A DNA stretch of 18,279 nt, taken from assembly GCA_964598885.1 (NCBI GenBank), contig CAZRES010000059.1, forward strand, positions 1-18,279. Reading direction: 5' to 3'. Below, one piece after another: positions 7,562 to 15,357 of the stretch. This stretch comes from SURF-33 sp964598885. Lineage in GTDB: Bacteria > Desulfobacterota > Desulfobacteria > Desulfobacterales > Desulfosalsimonadaceae. The notes beneath the pieces are model-generated. The model saw only the letters and a program-made list of their open reading frames with translations, was not told the origin of the DNA and ran no database searches. Every line of letters begins with the position of its first letter. The first letter of the stretch is position 1. A program made the translations under genes and the position numbers.

Positions 7562-7957
7562 CTATTGCAGGTTTTCCTTGAAGGTTTTCCATGTTTTGCG
7601 GATGATATCCCTCATTTCATCCAGGGTCACATCTTTTCGGATGAACCCGGAAGCCCCGAGTTTGATGCAGTCTTCAATGGTTTCCGTGTCGGATAGAGAC
7701 GTCAGCATGATGATAAATGCGTTCCGGTATCGTTGCCGGATCTCCGTCAGGGCCTCCTTGCCGGATTTCAAGGGCATATTGATATCGAGCAGCAGCATGT
7801 GCGGTTTTAATTGCGTAAACATTTCCACCGCATCCATGCCGTTGCCGACCTCGCCGACCACGTCGCAGTTCATCTTGACAAGAACGGTTCGGATCAAGGT
7901 GCGGACATGATCTTCATCTTCGGCGATCATAACCCGCATTTTTTTCTGAGGAGCCAT
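7562..7957 (-). CDS. CheY-like single-domain response regulator
   Basis: This 131-residue receiver has no output domain. It carries the acidic pocket E13-D14-E15, phospho-acceptor Asp58 in LLLDINMP, switch Thr86 in IIMLTSL, and conserved Lys108 in FIRKD. It would be phosphorylated by a histidine kinase and act by protein-protein contact, perhaps on the ATPase or kinase of the same operon. It is the first gene of the four-gene minus-strand unit. Its ATG is about 55 bases from the predicted transcription start, without a strong ribosome binding site. The 55-aa gene follows three bases after its stop. The receiver family is certain; the partner is inferred. Confidence 0.93.
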   Translation of the reverse strand: MAPQKKMRVMIAEDEDHVRTLIRTVLVKMNCDVVGEVGNGMDAVEMFTQLKPHMLLLDINMPLKSGKEALTEIRQRYRNAFIIMLTSLSDTETIEDCIKLGASGFIRKDVTLDEMRDIIRKTWKTFKENLQ

Positions 7958-7984
7958 AGGGCGGTTCTTGCTGCCTTTTCGGTA

Positions 7985-8036
7985 AAAAGACGGTGATGAT
8001 TTTTTGACTAATGCTCGAAATTTTAAATCATCACCG
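7985..8036 (-). terminator. Rho-independent terminator of htpG, perfect 12-bp stem
   Basis: Read on the minus strand, CGGTGATGATTT (8036-8025) is followed after 22 bases by its exact complement AAATCATCACCG (8002-7991), then TCTTTTT (7990-7984). A 12-pair stem followed by a T-run fits an intrinsic terminator about 55 bases after the htpG stop. The loop is longer than usual. The same dyad could instead be a protein-binding site, because it lies across the predicted start of the next operon. Confidence 0.6.
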
Positions 8037-8048
8037 ACTCGTATTCAA
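8020..8048 (-). promoter_or_regulatory. Predicted sigma-70 promoter of the receiver-ATPase-kinase operon
   Basis: On the minus strand TTGAAT (8048-8043) and TAAAAT (8025-8020) are separated by exactly 17 bases. Transcription should start near 8013, giving a leader of about 55 bases before the CheY-like gene. The promoter overlaps the left arm of the 12-base inverted repeat that forms the htpG terminator. Confidence 0.6.
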
Positions 8049-8091
8049 GAAAATTCATCAACCGTTTTTTTTTGCCCCTCCGGATTCATGG

Positions 8092-10026
8092 TTATGACGA
8101 AATGGCCCGGGCCGTCAGATCCCCCACCATTTTGATAAAACGCGACGGGTTCTGGATTTTGCCTCCTTCGGCCACAACAGCCAGATCCAGCAATAAATCG
8201 CTGTAATCTTTCAGGGCGGGATCATCCGGATTGGATTCCAGCACCTGCTGCATTTTTTCCACCAGGGGATGGTTGACGTTTAATTCCAGAACCCGCTTGT
8301 TTTCCGGAATTTCCTGCCCCGCTGACTTGAGCAGTTTGGTCATGTAAGCGCTCAGATCGCCGGCGTCTCCGGACATGCAGGAAACCGAATCCTTCAGGTG
8401 AGACGAGGGCCGGACATCCTTGATATTGTCGCTGAGATGGGATTTTATTTTTTCAAACAATACGGAATAACTTTCTTTTTTCTCCGTATCCGCAGCTTCG
8501 ATATCCAGGTCCCCGGTTTCGGCGCTTTTGAATTTTTTTCCATCATATTCGGGCATGGCCTGGATCACGAACTCATCCACCGGATCGGTCATCAGCAGGA
8601 CTTCATAGCCCTTATCCTTGAGCATTTCCAGGTGAGGGCTGTTAATCATGGTGGCGATGTTTTCGCCGGTGATATAATAAATTTCCTTCTGATCGGGCGG
8701 CATATTGGCCGTATAATCCTTAAGGGAAATCCATTTTCCTTCGGAACGCGTGGTTTTGTAGCGGATCAGGGAGATGATTTTATCCCGGTTCTCCCAGTCC
8801 GTATGAACGCCTTCCTTGAGTACGGCGCCGAATTCGTCATAAAATTTGGTGTAGGTCTCGTCATCCATCTGTTCTAAGGTATCAAGGACTTTTTTCACCA
8901 GATTTTTCCGGATGTTCCTTACCAGGACATCCTGCTGGAGGATTTCGCGGCTGATGTTGAGATTTAAATCCGGCGCGTCCACCACGCCTTTAATGAATCG
9001 AAGATATTCCGGAATCAACTCCTTGCAGTCGTCCATGATGAACACGCGCCGGCAGTAAAGCTGAATCCCGTGCCGTCGGGTGGGATAAAACAGATCAAAC
9101 GGCGCTTTGGACGGGATATAAAGCAGGGTGCTGTATTCGGTGACGCCTTCCAGTTTGAGATGAATATGGGTCAAAGGCGGATTCCAGTCGTGGCTGATAT
9201 GGGTATAGAAATCCTTGTACTCCTCTTCGGTCACGTCTTTTTTGTCCCGGGCCCAGATGGCCTTCATGGAATTAAGGACTTCCTCCCGGATTTCGGTTTT
9301 TTTCTGGGAAACCGGCTTGCCGTCGGCATCCAGAATCCGGCCGTCGGACTCGTCCTTGTCCGTGACTTCCCGCTCCACGTCCATGACAATGGGGTAATTG
9401 ACGAAATCCGAATGTTTTTTCACCACATGACGGATCACCCACTCATCGGTAAAATCCTGTTCCTCTGCTTCCGGCGTTTTGAGTTGCAGGATCACATCCG
9501 TGCCCCGGGTTGTCTTTTCCACCGGCTCGATGGTGTAGGTGCCGTCGCCGGAGGATTCCCATTTGACCCCTTCCGCGCTTCCGGCGGCCCGGGTAATCAG
9601 GGTGACTTTTTCCGCCACGATATAGGCACTGTAAAACCCTACGCCGAACTGACCGATCAGCTCCGGCGCCAGACCCCCCTGATGCTTTGATTTTTCCACA
9701 GCCGCCATGAACGCCGCGGTCCCGCTTTTGGCGATGGTCCCGATGTTCTCCACCACTTCATCAGACGTCATACCGATGCCGTTGTCAGACACTGTCAGGG
9801 TGCGGTTTGATTTGTCGGGGATGATTTTGATTTTGTATTCCGGGTCTTCCCCCAAAATATCGGGATCGGTCTGGGCCCTGAAATTGAGGCGGTCGATGGC
9901 ATCCGAGGCATTGGAGATCAATTCCCGCAGAAAAATTTCCTTGTTGGAATAAAGGGAATTGATGATAAGGTTCATAAACTGCTTGACTTCGGTTTTAAAT
10001 TCATATGTTTGTTTGGTCTGTTCCAT
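8092..10026 (-). CDS. htpG: HtpG, bacterial Hsp90 chaperone
   Basis: This 644-residue ATP-dependent cytoplasmic chaperone remodels client proteins, typically together with DnaK. Its length is close to E. coli HtpG (624 residues). The N-terminal GHKL ATPase fold has LRELISNASDAIDRL (catalytic Glu35, Mg-binding Asn39), DNGIGMT (Asp81, adenine contact), GTIAKSGT and GQFGVGFYSAY. The middle domain follows, with WxPPLTHIHLKLEG and YxxRVFIMDDCKELIPEYL, and then the C-terminal dimerisation domain. Start: the ATG at 10026 has AAGGAG six bases upstream. It is a single-gene unit with a sigma-32-like promoter upstream and a terminator downstream. Divergent transcription leads to the rhomboid operon. The identification is firm. 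Confidence 0.98.
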   Translation of the reverse strand: MEQTKQTYEFKTEVKQFMNLIINSLYSNKEIFLRELISNASDAIDRLNFRAQTDPDILGEDPEYKIKIIPDKSNRTLTVSDNGIGMTSDEVVENIGTIAKSGTAAFMAAVEKSKHQGGLAPELIGQFGVGFYSAYIVAEKVTLITRAAGSAEGVKWESSGDGTYTIEPVEKTTRGTDVILQLKTPEAEEQDFTDEWVIRHVVKKHSDFVNYPIVMDVEREVTDKDESDGRILDADGKPVSQKKTEIREEVLNSMKAIWARDKKDVTEEEYKDFYTHISHDWNPPLTHIHLKLEGVTEYSTLLYIPSKAPFDLFYPTRRHGIQLYCRRVFIMDDCKELIPEYLRFIKGVVDAPDLNLNISREILQQDVLVRNIRKNLVKKVLDTLEQMDDETYTKFYDEFGAVLKEGVHTDWENRDKIISLIRYKTTRSEGKWISLKDYTANMPPDQKEIYYITGENIATMINSPHLEMLKDKGYEVLLMTDPVDEFVIQAMPEYDGKKFKSAETGDLDIEAADTEKKESYSVLFEKIKSHLSDNIKDVRPSSHLKDSVSCMSGDAGDLSAYMTKLLKSAGQEIPENKRVLELNVNHPLVEKMQQVLESNPDDPALKDYSDLLLDLAVVAEGGKIQNPSRFIKMVGDLTARAISS

Positions 10027-10053
10027 GAGGGGCTCCTTGTTTGCTCAATTTCT

Positions 10054-10081
10054 TTTTCAGGCCTATGCATATGCGTATAAA
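10054..10081 (+). promoter_or_regulatory. Possible promoter for the rhomboid-ClC operon
   Basis: TTTTCA (10054-10059) and TATAAA (10076-10081) are 16 bases apart on the plus strand, within the 109-base divergent region. A second TATAAA at 10087-10092 lacks a partner. The sites overlap the htpG transcription start, so the two promoters may interfere. The -35 is weak. Confidence 0.35.
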
Positions 10082-10090
10082 TCGGATATA

Positions 10091-10118
10091 AAATGGGTGT
10101 GATTTGGGATTTGTCAAG
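10091..10118 (-). promoter_or_regulatory. Sigma-32 (RpoH)-type heat-shock promoter of htpG
   Basis: On the minus strand CTTGACA (10118-10112) is followed after 13 bases by ACCCATTT (10098-10091). The RpoH consensus is CTTGAAA and CCCCATnT with 13-15 bases between, so each box differs from it at one position. TTGACA is also a perfect sigma-70 -35, but no good -10 lies at 17 bases. Transcription would start near 10084, about 58 bases before the htpG ATG. Confidence 0.65.
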
Positions 10119-10135
10119 GCCGAAAGTCCCGTGAA

Positions 10136-11029
10136 ATGATCCGGATTTACGAATGTTTTTACGCAATGCCGGCACTATTTGAAAATCTGTCCAAAAGCCA
10201 GGTCGATCTGTGTATTTTGGTGTTGACCGCTACCCGCATCCCTCATAAGGTTCAGCGGGATCGTCGCGGGTGGAGTGTATGGGTCGATGATAGTCATTAC
10301 GATCGCGCCTTGGGCGTGATGCAGGATTATTTCCGCGAAAACCGGGACATGCCGGATGAACCGGAACCGCCCCTGGCGTCGGTGCCCATGGCCGCAGTCT
10401 CGGGCCTGGCGGTGGCGGCGTTTTTGATGGCCTGTCATTTCTGGGTTACCGGTTTCACCGATGCCGCAGAGATGATCCGGAGATACGGCGCTTCCGCCTC
10501 TGATATCATGAACGGCGAAACCTATCGGACCATCACGGCCCTGCTGCTTCACGCGGACATGGTGCATCTTGCCGGCAACATGGCCGGCATTGCCCTGTTC
10601 GGCATGGCCGTTTGCACCATAGCGGGACGGGGCGTGGGATGGTTCATGATTTTGATGAGCGGGGCTCTGGGGAATTTTATCAATGCCTTTATGTATACAT
10701 CCGGGCATTTGTCCATCGGCGCGTCCACCTCGGTTTTCGGCGCCATCGGCATTTTATCCGGATACCAGTTTCTGAAAAAAAAGCGGACCCGGGCCGGCCG
10801 GTTTGCCGCGTGGGTCCCTTTGGGCGGCGGCGTCGCTTTGCTGGGGCTGCTGGGATCCGGGGCGCATGTGGATTTGTCGGCCCATCTTTTCGGGCTTGTC
10901 ACCGGAGCAGCCCTGGGCATGGCCCATGCCTTTTTTATTCCCGTCCGGTTGAGGGAATCCCGGCAAATTCTGGCGGGCGTGACTGCAGGGGCATTGATAT
11001 GGATCGCATGGTATTCCGGCCGTGGATAG
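10136..11029 (+). CDS. Rhomboid-family intramembrane serine protease
   Basis: This 297-residue inner-membrane protease cleaves transmembrane segments of other proteins. Catalytic Ser197 sits in GASTSVFG (195-202), the GxSxxxFG rhomboid signature, and catalytic His250 is in LSAHLFG. The HxxxN oxyanion-hole motif is H144-N148 in VHLAGN. A soluble N-terminal domain (about 12-80) resembles the cytosolic GlpG N-domain: RIPHKVQRDRRGWSVWV. About six hydrophobic segments follow. The start is uncertain: the ATG at 10136 and one at 10166 (MPALFENL) are in frame and neither has a clear ribosome binding site. It is the first gene of a plus-strand group; the HD gene starts 32 bases after its stop. Its natural substrate is unknown. 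Confidence 0.9.
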   Translation: MIRIYECFYAMPALFENLSKSQVDLCILVLTATRIPHKVQRDRRGWSVWVDDSHYDRALGVMQDYFRENRDMPDEPEPPLASVPMAAVSGLAVAAFLMACHFWVTGFTDAAEMIRRYGASASDIMNGETYRTITALLLHADMVHLAGNMAGIALFGMAVCTIAGRGVGWFMILMSGALGNFINAFMYTSGHLSIGASTSVFGAIGILSGYQFLKKKRTRAGRFAAWVPLGGGVALLGLLGSGAHVDLSAHLFGLVTGAALGMAHAFFIPVRLRESRQILAGVTAGALIWIAWYSGRG

Positions 11030-11061
11030 AAAGGTCGGATCGCCGGATATAAGGAGTAGAA

Positions 11062-11613
11062 ATGAAGCATTTGTCCAATTTGCTGTTTGAGGCGAAAATT
11101 TTAAAATTTATCCCCCGCTCCGGGTTTCCCTTCCTGGGGGCGGGCCGGGAGACCGTGGCCGAGCATTCCTTTTCGGTTACGTTTATCGGATATGTTATGT
11201 CCCGGCTGGTGCCCGGCGTTGACGCGCTGCGGTTGATATCCATGTGCCTGGTGCACGATCTGCCCGAGGCCCGGACCGGCGATCTCAATTATGTCAATAA
11301 AAAATACGTCACCGCCGATGAACATCAGGCCATCCGGGATGCCATGCGTCATGTGCCTTTCGGCGATGAATTGATATCCATGGTCACGGAGTTCAAACAG
11401 CAGGAAACCCTGGAGGCCAGGCTGGCCCATGACGCGGATCAACTGGCGTTCATTCTGGATCTCAAATCCATTTCGGATACCGGTCATACCACTCCGCAGA
11501 AATGGATACCCGTGGTCCGGAAACGTTTGAAAACCGATATCGGCCGGGAACTGGCCGAAGCCGTCTTGAACACCAATTGGGATGCCTGGTGGATGGACAG
11601 TTATACGGAGTAA
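11062..11613 (+). CDS. HD-domain phosphohydrolase, YfbR/HDDC2-like 5'-deoxynucleotidase
   Basis: This 183-residue HD-fold protein probably removes the phosphate from deoxynucleoside 5'-monophosphates, by analogy with YfbR and HDDC2. Metal ligands are visible as H35 (AEHS), H65-D66 (HDLPEA, with E69 nearby) and D124 or D126 (AHDADQL). Spacing and the GRETVAEHSF lead-in are typical of the family. AAGGAG lies five to six bases before the ATG at 11062. Its TAA stop overlaps an ATG (TAATG) of the next frame, and a GGAG near its end serves the downstream EIIA gene, so translation is probably coupled. Substrate is inferred from family. Confidence 0.86.
   Translation: MKHLSNLLFEAKILKFIPRSGFPFLGAGRETVAEHSFSVTFIGYVMSRLVPGVDALRLISMCLVHDLPEARTGDLNYVNKKYVTADEHQAIRDAMRHVPFGDELISMVTEFKQQETLEARLAHDADQLAFILDLKSISDTGHTTPQKWIPVVRKRLKTDIGRELAEAVLNTNWDAWWMDSYTE
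11607..11610 (+). promoter_or_regulatory. Ribosome binding site that favours the ATG at 11619
   Basis: GGAG inside the last codons of the HD gene is eight bases before the ATG at 11619, a normal spacing. The earlier ATG at 11613 would be only two bases away. This is the main reason for choosing 11619 as the EIIA start. Confidence 0.5.
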
Positions 11614-11618
11614 TGGCA

Positions 11619-12311
11619 ATGCCTGTCAGAATGGAAATAACCGAACTGGCCCGCATGTTGAAAATCGCCCCGGGAACCATTGAACGGTGGATTCGACAGG
11701 GTCGGATTCCCATCCGCAAAAAAGGCGAATTCTGCGAATTCAGTCGTTCCGCCCTTAAAAAATGGGCCGATACTCATCACATGACCATTAACATGGTTGC
11801 GCCCGCGGAATCGATATCCAGCGAAACCCGCATCGACAGTCTGGCGGTTGTCATGCGCCGCGGCGGCGTGATTTATGATATATCCGGCAATACCGTAGGC
11901 GAGGTGCTTGCCGACGCGGTGTCGCGCATGAATTTTATCAACGGGGACGAACAGAAAAACCGGGTGCTTGAAAATTTGATGGACCGGGAAGACATGATGT
12001 CCACCGGCGTTGGAAAAGGCGTGGCCATTCCCCATCCCCGGACTCCGTTTTCAGACATGGAGATTCCGTCAACGATCACCACCTGTTTTCTCCGTGACCC
12101 GGTGGACTATAAGGCACTGGATGGCCAGCCGGTGTTTGTGCTGTTTGTGCTGATGGCGCCATCGGCGAAACTTCATCTTCACTTGCTGGCCCGGCTGTCG
12201 TTTTGTCTGAGGAACAATGATTTCATCTCATTTCTTCGCCGGGTACCGGAAGAAAAAGATTTTTATCAATATCTCGAATGGTTTGAACTACACATGCTTT
12301 CCGGAAAATAA
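11619..12311 (+). CDS. HTH DNA-binding domain fused to PTS EIIA(Ntr)-like domain
   Basis: This 230-residue protein begins with an excisionase/MerR-type helix-turn-helix (ITELARMLKIAPGTIERWI, about 7-25, then RIPIRKKGEFCEFSRSAL). After a linker, the PTS fructose/nitrogen EIIA domain (about 73-228) carries phospho-acceptor His139 in GVAIPHPRTP and the second conserved His region KLHLHLLARLS. EIIA(Ntr) (PtsN) proteins receive phosphate from NPr and regulate transport and nitrogen metabolism. The fusion would let phosphorylation alter DNA binding. An open frame continues upstream to 11502, but it overlaps the HD gene; 11613 and 11628 are alternative starts. The ClC transporter gene lies 35 bases downstream, so it is a candidate target. 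No EI or NPr gene is in the window. Confidence 0.85.
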   Translation: MPVRMEITELARMLKIAPGTIERWIRQGRIPIRKKGEFCEFSRSALKKWADTHHMTINMVAPAESISSETRIDSLAVVMRRGGVIYDISGNTVGEVLADAVSRMNFINGDEQKNRVLENLMDREDMMSTGVGKGVAIPHPRTPFSDMEIPSTITTCFLRDPVDYKALDGQPVFVLFVLMAPSAKLHLHLLARLSFCLRNNDFISFLRRVPEEKDFYQYLEWFELHMLSGK

Positions 12312-12346
12312 TTCCGGCCGTTTGCACCAGAAGGGTTGACGTTTCC

Positions 12347-14089
12347 ATGAACCAGCGAAAAGACATACCATCCTGGCGATATCCGGCCGACTGGCGGTTT
12401 TTTCGTTTTGACGACAGACTCCTGTTGATTATACTGGGCGCCGTTGTCGGCATTATCGCCGGCCTGGCGGCTCTTGCCCTTAACCTGGGGCTGGCGGCCC
12501 TGTTTCATTTTTTCCAGCCCTGGCGGTCGTACTGGTGGGCCTGGCTGATCCCTGCTGCCGGGGCGGCCTTGTCCGCGTTGTTTTTGTCGAAAGTTACCCG
12601 GGAAGAGCAGGGACATTGCGTTCCCGAGGTGGTGGACAGTGTATCCCGCTACGGCGGCCGTCTGCAGCTTCGATCCAGTTTTTCCCGGCTCCTCTCGAGT
12701 TGTTTGACCATCGGCTCCGGGGGCTCCGCCGGACCCGAGGCGCCGGTGGTGATCAGCGGAGCCTCCATCGGCTCCAATGTGGCTCGTTTTTTTTCCTTGA
12801 ACGACCGGCAGCGGGTCGCGCTGCTGGGTTGCGGAACAGCCGGCGCCATTGCTTCTATTTTCAACGCGCCCATTGCCGGTCTGGTATTTACCATCGAGGT
12901 GATCATCGGGGAATGGTCGGCCTTAAGCATTGTCCCCATTGCCGTGGCCGCCGTGGCCGGAGCCCAGGTTTCCCGTTTCTTCCGGGGAGACCAGATCGCC
13001 TTTACCCATCTGGATTTTTCCGTTGATTCCATCGATATTCTGGGTTGTGTGGGGCTGGCGATCCTGGCGGCGGCGGTATCGATTCTCTTGACCCGGACCC
13101 TGCGGTATTCCCACCAGGTCTCGCACCGGATTTCGTATCGGATCCGGATCCCCTTATGGGGAAGAGCCGCAATCGGCGGCGGCATGGTGGGCGTCATCGG
13201 GCTGTTTCTCCCGGATGTGCTTGGGGAAGGATACCACGTGATCGCGGAAATCGTGGAAAACGTTTTTCATGAACACTTGGGAATTGTGGCGTTACTGGTT
13301 GTGGCAAAGATTGTAGCCACATCTTTTACTCTGGGATGGGGCGGATCCGGGGGTGTTTTTGCGCCCTGTCTGGTGATCGGCAGTTTCACCGGCCTGCTGT
13401 ATCATGATGTGATTGCGGCTCTCTGGCCTCATGCGGCCTGGGCCGAAGGGGGGTTTTTCGCCTTGCTGGGCATGGCCGGGCTGGTTTCCGGTATTCTCCA
13501 GGCCCCATTGACCGGTATTTTTCTTATTGTCGAAATTACCGGCGGATACGAGGTGATTTTACCCCTGATTCTGGTGACAGCCGTCTCCACGTCGGTATGC
13601 AACGCTTTTGAGCCCGCGTCCTATTATTATCGGGAACTGGTGGAAAAAGGTCATTATCGGCCGCCGCGCACCGATGCGCGGGTATTGGCCGATATCAGCG
13701 TCCGGGAAGTTTTGGAAACCGATTGCCTTGTGGTCCCCAGGAGCATGAAGCTGGGTGATTTTATCGCGATCGTGCAAAAATCCCACCGCAATTATTTCCC
13801 GGTGGTGGAAGAGACCACGGGCGCGCTGCAGGGCATGATTCATTTAGACGATATCCGGGAGTATATTTTCGATCCGCTGCTGCATGAAACGGTCTTTCTT
13901 GAACAAATTGCCGATTTTGCGGTAGAAACGGTCAGTCCTGATGATGATCTGGCCGACGTACTGGACATCATGGACGACAAGGGGCTTTTCAGCATGCCCG
14001 TGGTGGCGGACGACGGACGGTTTGTGGGCATGATCTCCAAAGCGACGCTGCTGGACAAATACCGGCGGGAACTGATGGTGCAGACCTAG
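12347..14089 (+). CDS. ClC-family chloride channel/antiporter with CBS domains
   Basis: This 580-residue membrane protein moves chloride or another anion, possibly in exchange for protons. ClC signatures are present: GHCVPEV (about 89-95, usually GSGIPE), SAGPEAPVV with the gating Glu at about 131 (equivalent of E148 in E. coli ClcA), and GSGGVFAPCLVIG (about 334-346; the GxFxP motif). Two CBS domains follow (about 450-510 and 525-575), with typical PVVEETTGALQGMIHLDDI and PVVADDGRFVGMISKATLL. They are expected to bind adenine nucleotides. The start has GAAGGG about 11 bases upstream. It is the last gene of the rhomboid-HD-EIIA group and converges with murI. Whether it is a channel or a 2:1 antiporter is not clear; the gate Glu is retained and a Glu in FTIEVIIGE could be the internal proton site. 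Confidence 0.9.
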   Translation: MNQRKDIPSWRYPADWRFFRFDDRLLLIILGAVVGIIAGLAALALNLGLAALFHFFQPWRSYWWAWLIPAAGAALSALFLSKVTREEQGHCVPEVVDSVSRYGGRLQLRSSFSRLLSSCLTIGSGGSAGPEAPVVISGASIGSNVARFFSLNDRQRVALLGCGTAGAIASIFNAPIAGLVFTIEVIIGEWSALSIVPIAVAAVAGAQVSRFFRGDQIAFTHLDFSVDSIDILGCVGLAILAAAVSILLTRTLRYSHQVSHRISYRIRIPLWGRAAIGGGMVGVIGLFLPDVLGEGYHVIAEIVENVFHEHLGIVALLVVAKIVATSFTLGWGGSGGVFAPCLVIGSFTGLLYHDVIAALWPHAAWAEGGFFALLGMAGLVSGILQAPLTGIFLIVEITGGYEVILPLILVTAVSTSVCNAFEPASYYYRELVEKGHYRPPRTDARVLADISVREVLETDCLVVPRSMKLGDFIAIVQKSHRNYFPVVEETTGALQGMIHLDDIREYIFDPLLHETVFLEQIADFAVETVSPDDDLADVLDIMDDKGLFSMPVVADDGRFVGMISKATLLDKYRRELMVQT

Positions 14090-14137
14090 CCGGCCAAACG
14101 GTGCCTGCTGCATGCCGGGTTGGGATGGGGATCGGAT

Positions 14138-14923
14138 TTAAAGTCGGATGTTGTTAAGATTAATGGATTGCCGGATCAAGGTGGCGGCGGTTTTCTGAAA
14201 CTGTCTGGTAAAATCGGATACATAAAAAACGGCACCCGCGTTTCGGGACAGTCCGGCATCGATATCCGGACGGGCGTCAAGAAAAGTCCGGATATCATCG
14301 GCCACGGCCGTTGATGAATCGATCACCCGGACCCGCTTGCCGATCTTTTGGGAAATGACGGGTTTGAGCAGGGGATAGTGGGTGCATCCCAGGATCAGGG
14401 CGTTGATCTGGCGCGTTTTCAAGGGATGAAGATATTTTTTAACAATCATCCGCGTTTCCGGCCGATTCATCCATCCCTCCTCCACCAGCGGCACCAGAAG
14501 CGGACATGGAACGGAAAAGACGCTTGCATCCGGGTCGGCGGCCTTGATTTGTTTTTCATAAATGCCGCTGTTGATGGTGGCCCTGGTACCGATCACGCCG
14601 ATGCTCGATTTTCGGGTAACCGACAGGGCATAAGTCACCGCTGGTGTAATCACTTCAAAAACGGGCAGCGGGCAACTTTCCTTGAGGGCTTCGGTGGCGA
14701 CACTGGAGGCGGTGTTGCAGGCGATCACGATGATTTTCGCGCCCTGCTGTATCAGAAAATCGGTAATTTGCCGGGAATATTCGATGACGGTGGCGGCGCT
14801 CTTGTTTCCGTAAGGGGTCCGTGCCGTGTCGCCGAAATAAATGATGTCGTATCCCGGCAGCCGGTCCATGATGGATCTTACCACCGTGAGCCCCCCGATG
14901 CCGGAATCAAAAATGCCGATCAT
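14138..14923 (-). CDS. murI: Glutamate racemase MurI
   Basis: This 261-residue enzyme converts L-glutamate to D-glutamate for peptidoglycan. The catalytic cysteines are Cys69 in IACNTAS and Cys180 in GCTHYP (with His182). Asp6 in FDSGIGG and the YFGDTARTPYG stretch belong to the active-site region. Length and order are standard. Its start overlaps the stop of the cysteine-cluster gene by four bases (ATGA), so it is translationally coupled and is the last gene of the dnaX cluster. The downstream 48 bases to the ClC stop hold no clear terminator. Confidence 0.96.
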   Translation of the reverse strand: MIGIFDSGIGGLTVVRSIMDRLPGYDIIYFGDTARTPYGNKSAATVIEYSRQITDFLIQQGAKIIVIACNTASSVATEALKESCPLPVFEVITPAVTYALSVTRKSSIGVIGTRATINSGIYEKQIKAADPDASVFSVPCPLLVPLVEEGWMNRPETRMIVKKYLHPLKTRQINALILGCTHYPLLKPVISQKIGKRVRVIDSSTAVADDIRTFLDARPDIDAGLSRNAGAVFYVSDFTRQFQKTAATLIRQSINLNNIRL

Positions 14924-15357
14924 GGACGCTTACCAACGGCCGAACCGGCAAATGGCCGGATCATCCCGGCAACCACGGACGTGATGATCTCGGGGGGAAA
15001 GCCGGTTTGGATGCCGGGGCACGAGCCGGCCATGATGTTCCAGTTGAACGGGTCGGCAAGCACCGCGGGAATAAACGGCCATGCCCTGCACATGCGGGGT
15101 TTGACCGGATGGATGGTGCAGATCTTGTCCCAGAAGATGCAGTATCCGTCGGCCTTTTGGGCCAGCAGCGGTTTGGATCCGGAAAATGTGCAAAAGTCCT
15201 TGACAAACCGGTCGGGTGAGACCCCGATATGGCCGGAGATGGCCTTGATATCGTCGGCAGTGACATAGGTGCCGCCGTATCCTTTGCAGCAATCGCCGCA
15301 CTGGCGGCACTTGAAAAGATCATCCGGCGTGACGTTTTTATACGGCATGGCGGGCAT
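14920..15357 (-). CDS. Cysteine-cluster (YkgJ-like, CxxCxxCC) protein
   Basis: This 145-residue protein contains a zinc- or iron-binding cysteine cluster, CRQCGDCC (C17, C20, C23, C24), followed by additional cysteines at C56, C73, C80, C90 and C113. That arrangement is the pattern of the YkgJ/UPF0153 family. Function of this family is poorly established; metal or Fe-S binding is the usual suggestion. The start is uncertain: the ATG at 15357 overlaps the recR end by 20 bases, and an ATG at 15348 (MPYKNV) would overlap by 11. Neither has a strong ribosome binding site. It overlaps the murI start by four bases, so it is inside the operon. Confidence 0.8.
   Translation of the reverse strand: MPAMPYKNVTPDDLFKCRQCGDCCKGYGGTYVTADDIKAISGHIGVSPDRFVKDFCTFSGSKPLLAQKADGYCIFWDKICTIHPVKPRMCRAWPFIPAVLADPFNWNIMAGSCPGIQTGFPPEIITSVVAGMIRPFAGSAVGKRP

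Noticed and set aside
9070..9690. Open frame of 206 residues on the plus strand inside htpG
   Set aside because: It is antisense to htpG, which matches Hsp90 throughout; no motif or ribosome binding site.
11502..11618. N-terminal extension of the HTH-EIIA gene
   Set aside because: It lies inside the HD gene in another frame, and a ribosome binding site favours 11619.
14090..14118. CCGGC/GCCGG pair in the ClC-murI convergent gap as a terminator
   Set aside because: The stem has only five pairs, a loop of 19 bases and no T-run, so it is too weak to call.
14348..15268. Open frame of 306 residues on the plus strand across murI and the cysteine-cluster gene
   Set aside because: It is antisense to two overlapping genes with clear family motifs; composition is typical of a shadow frame.
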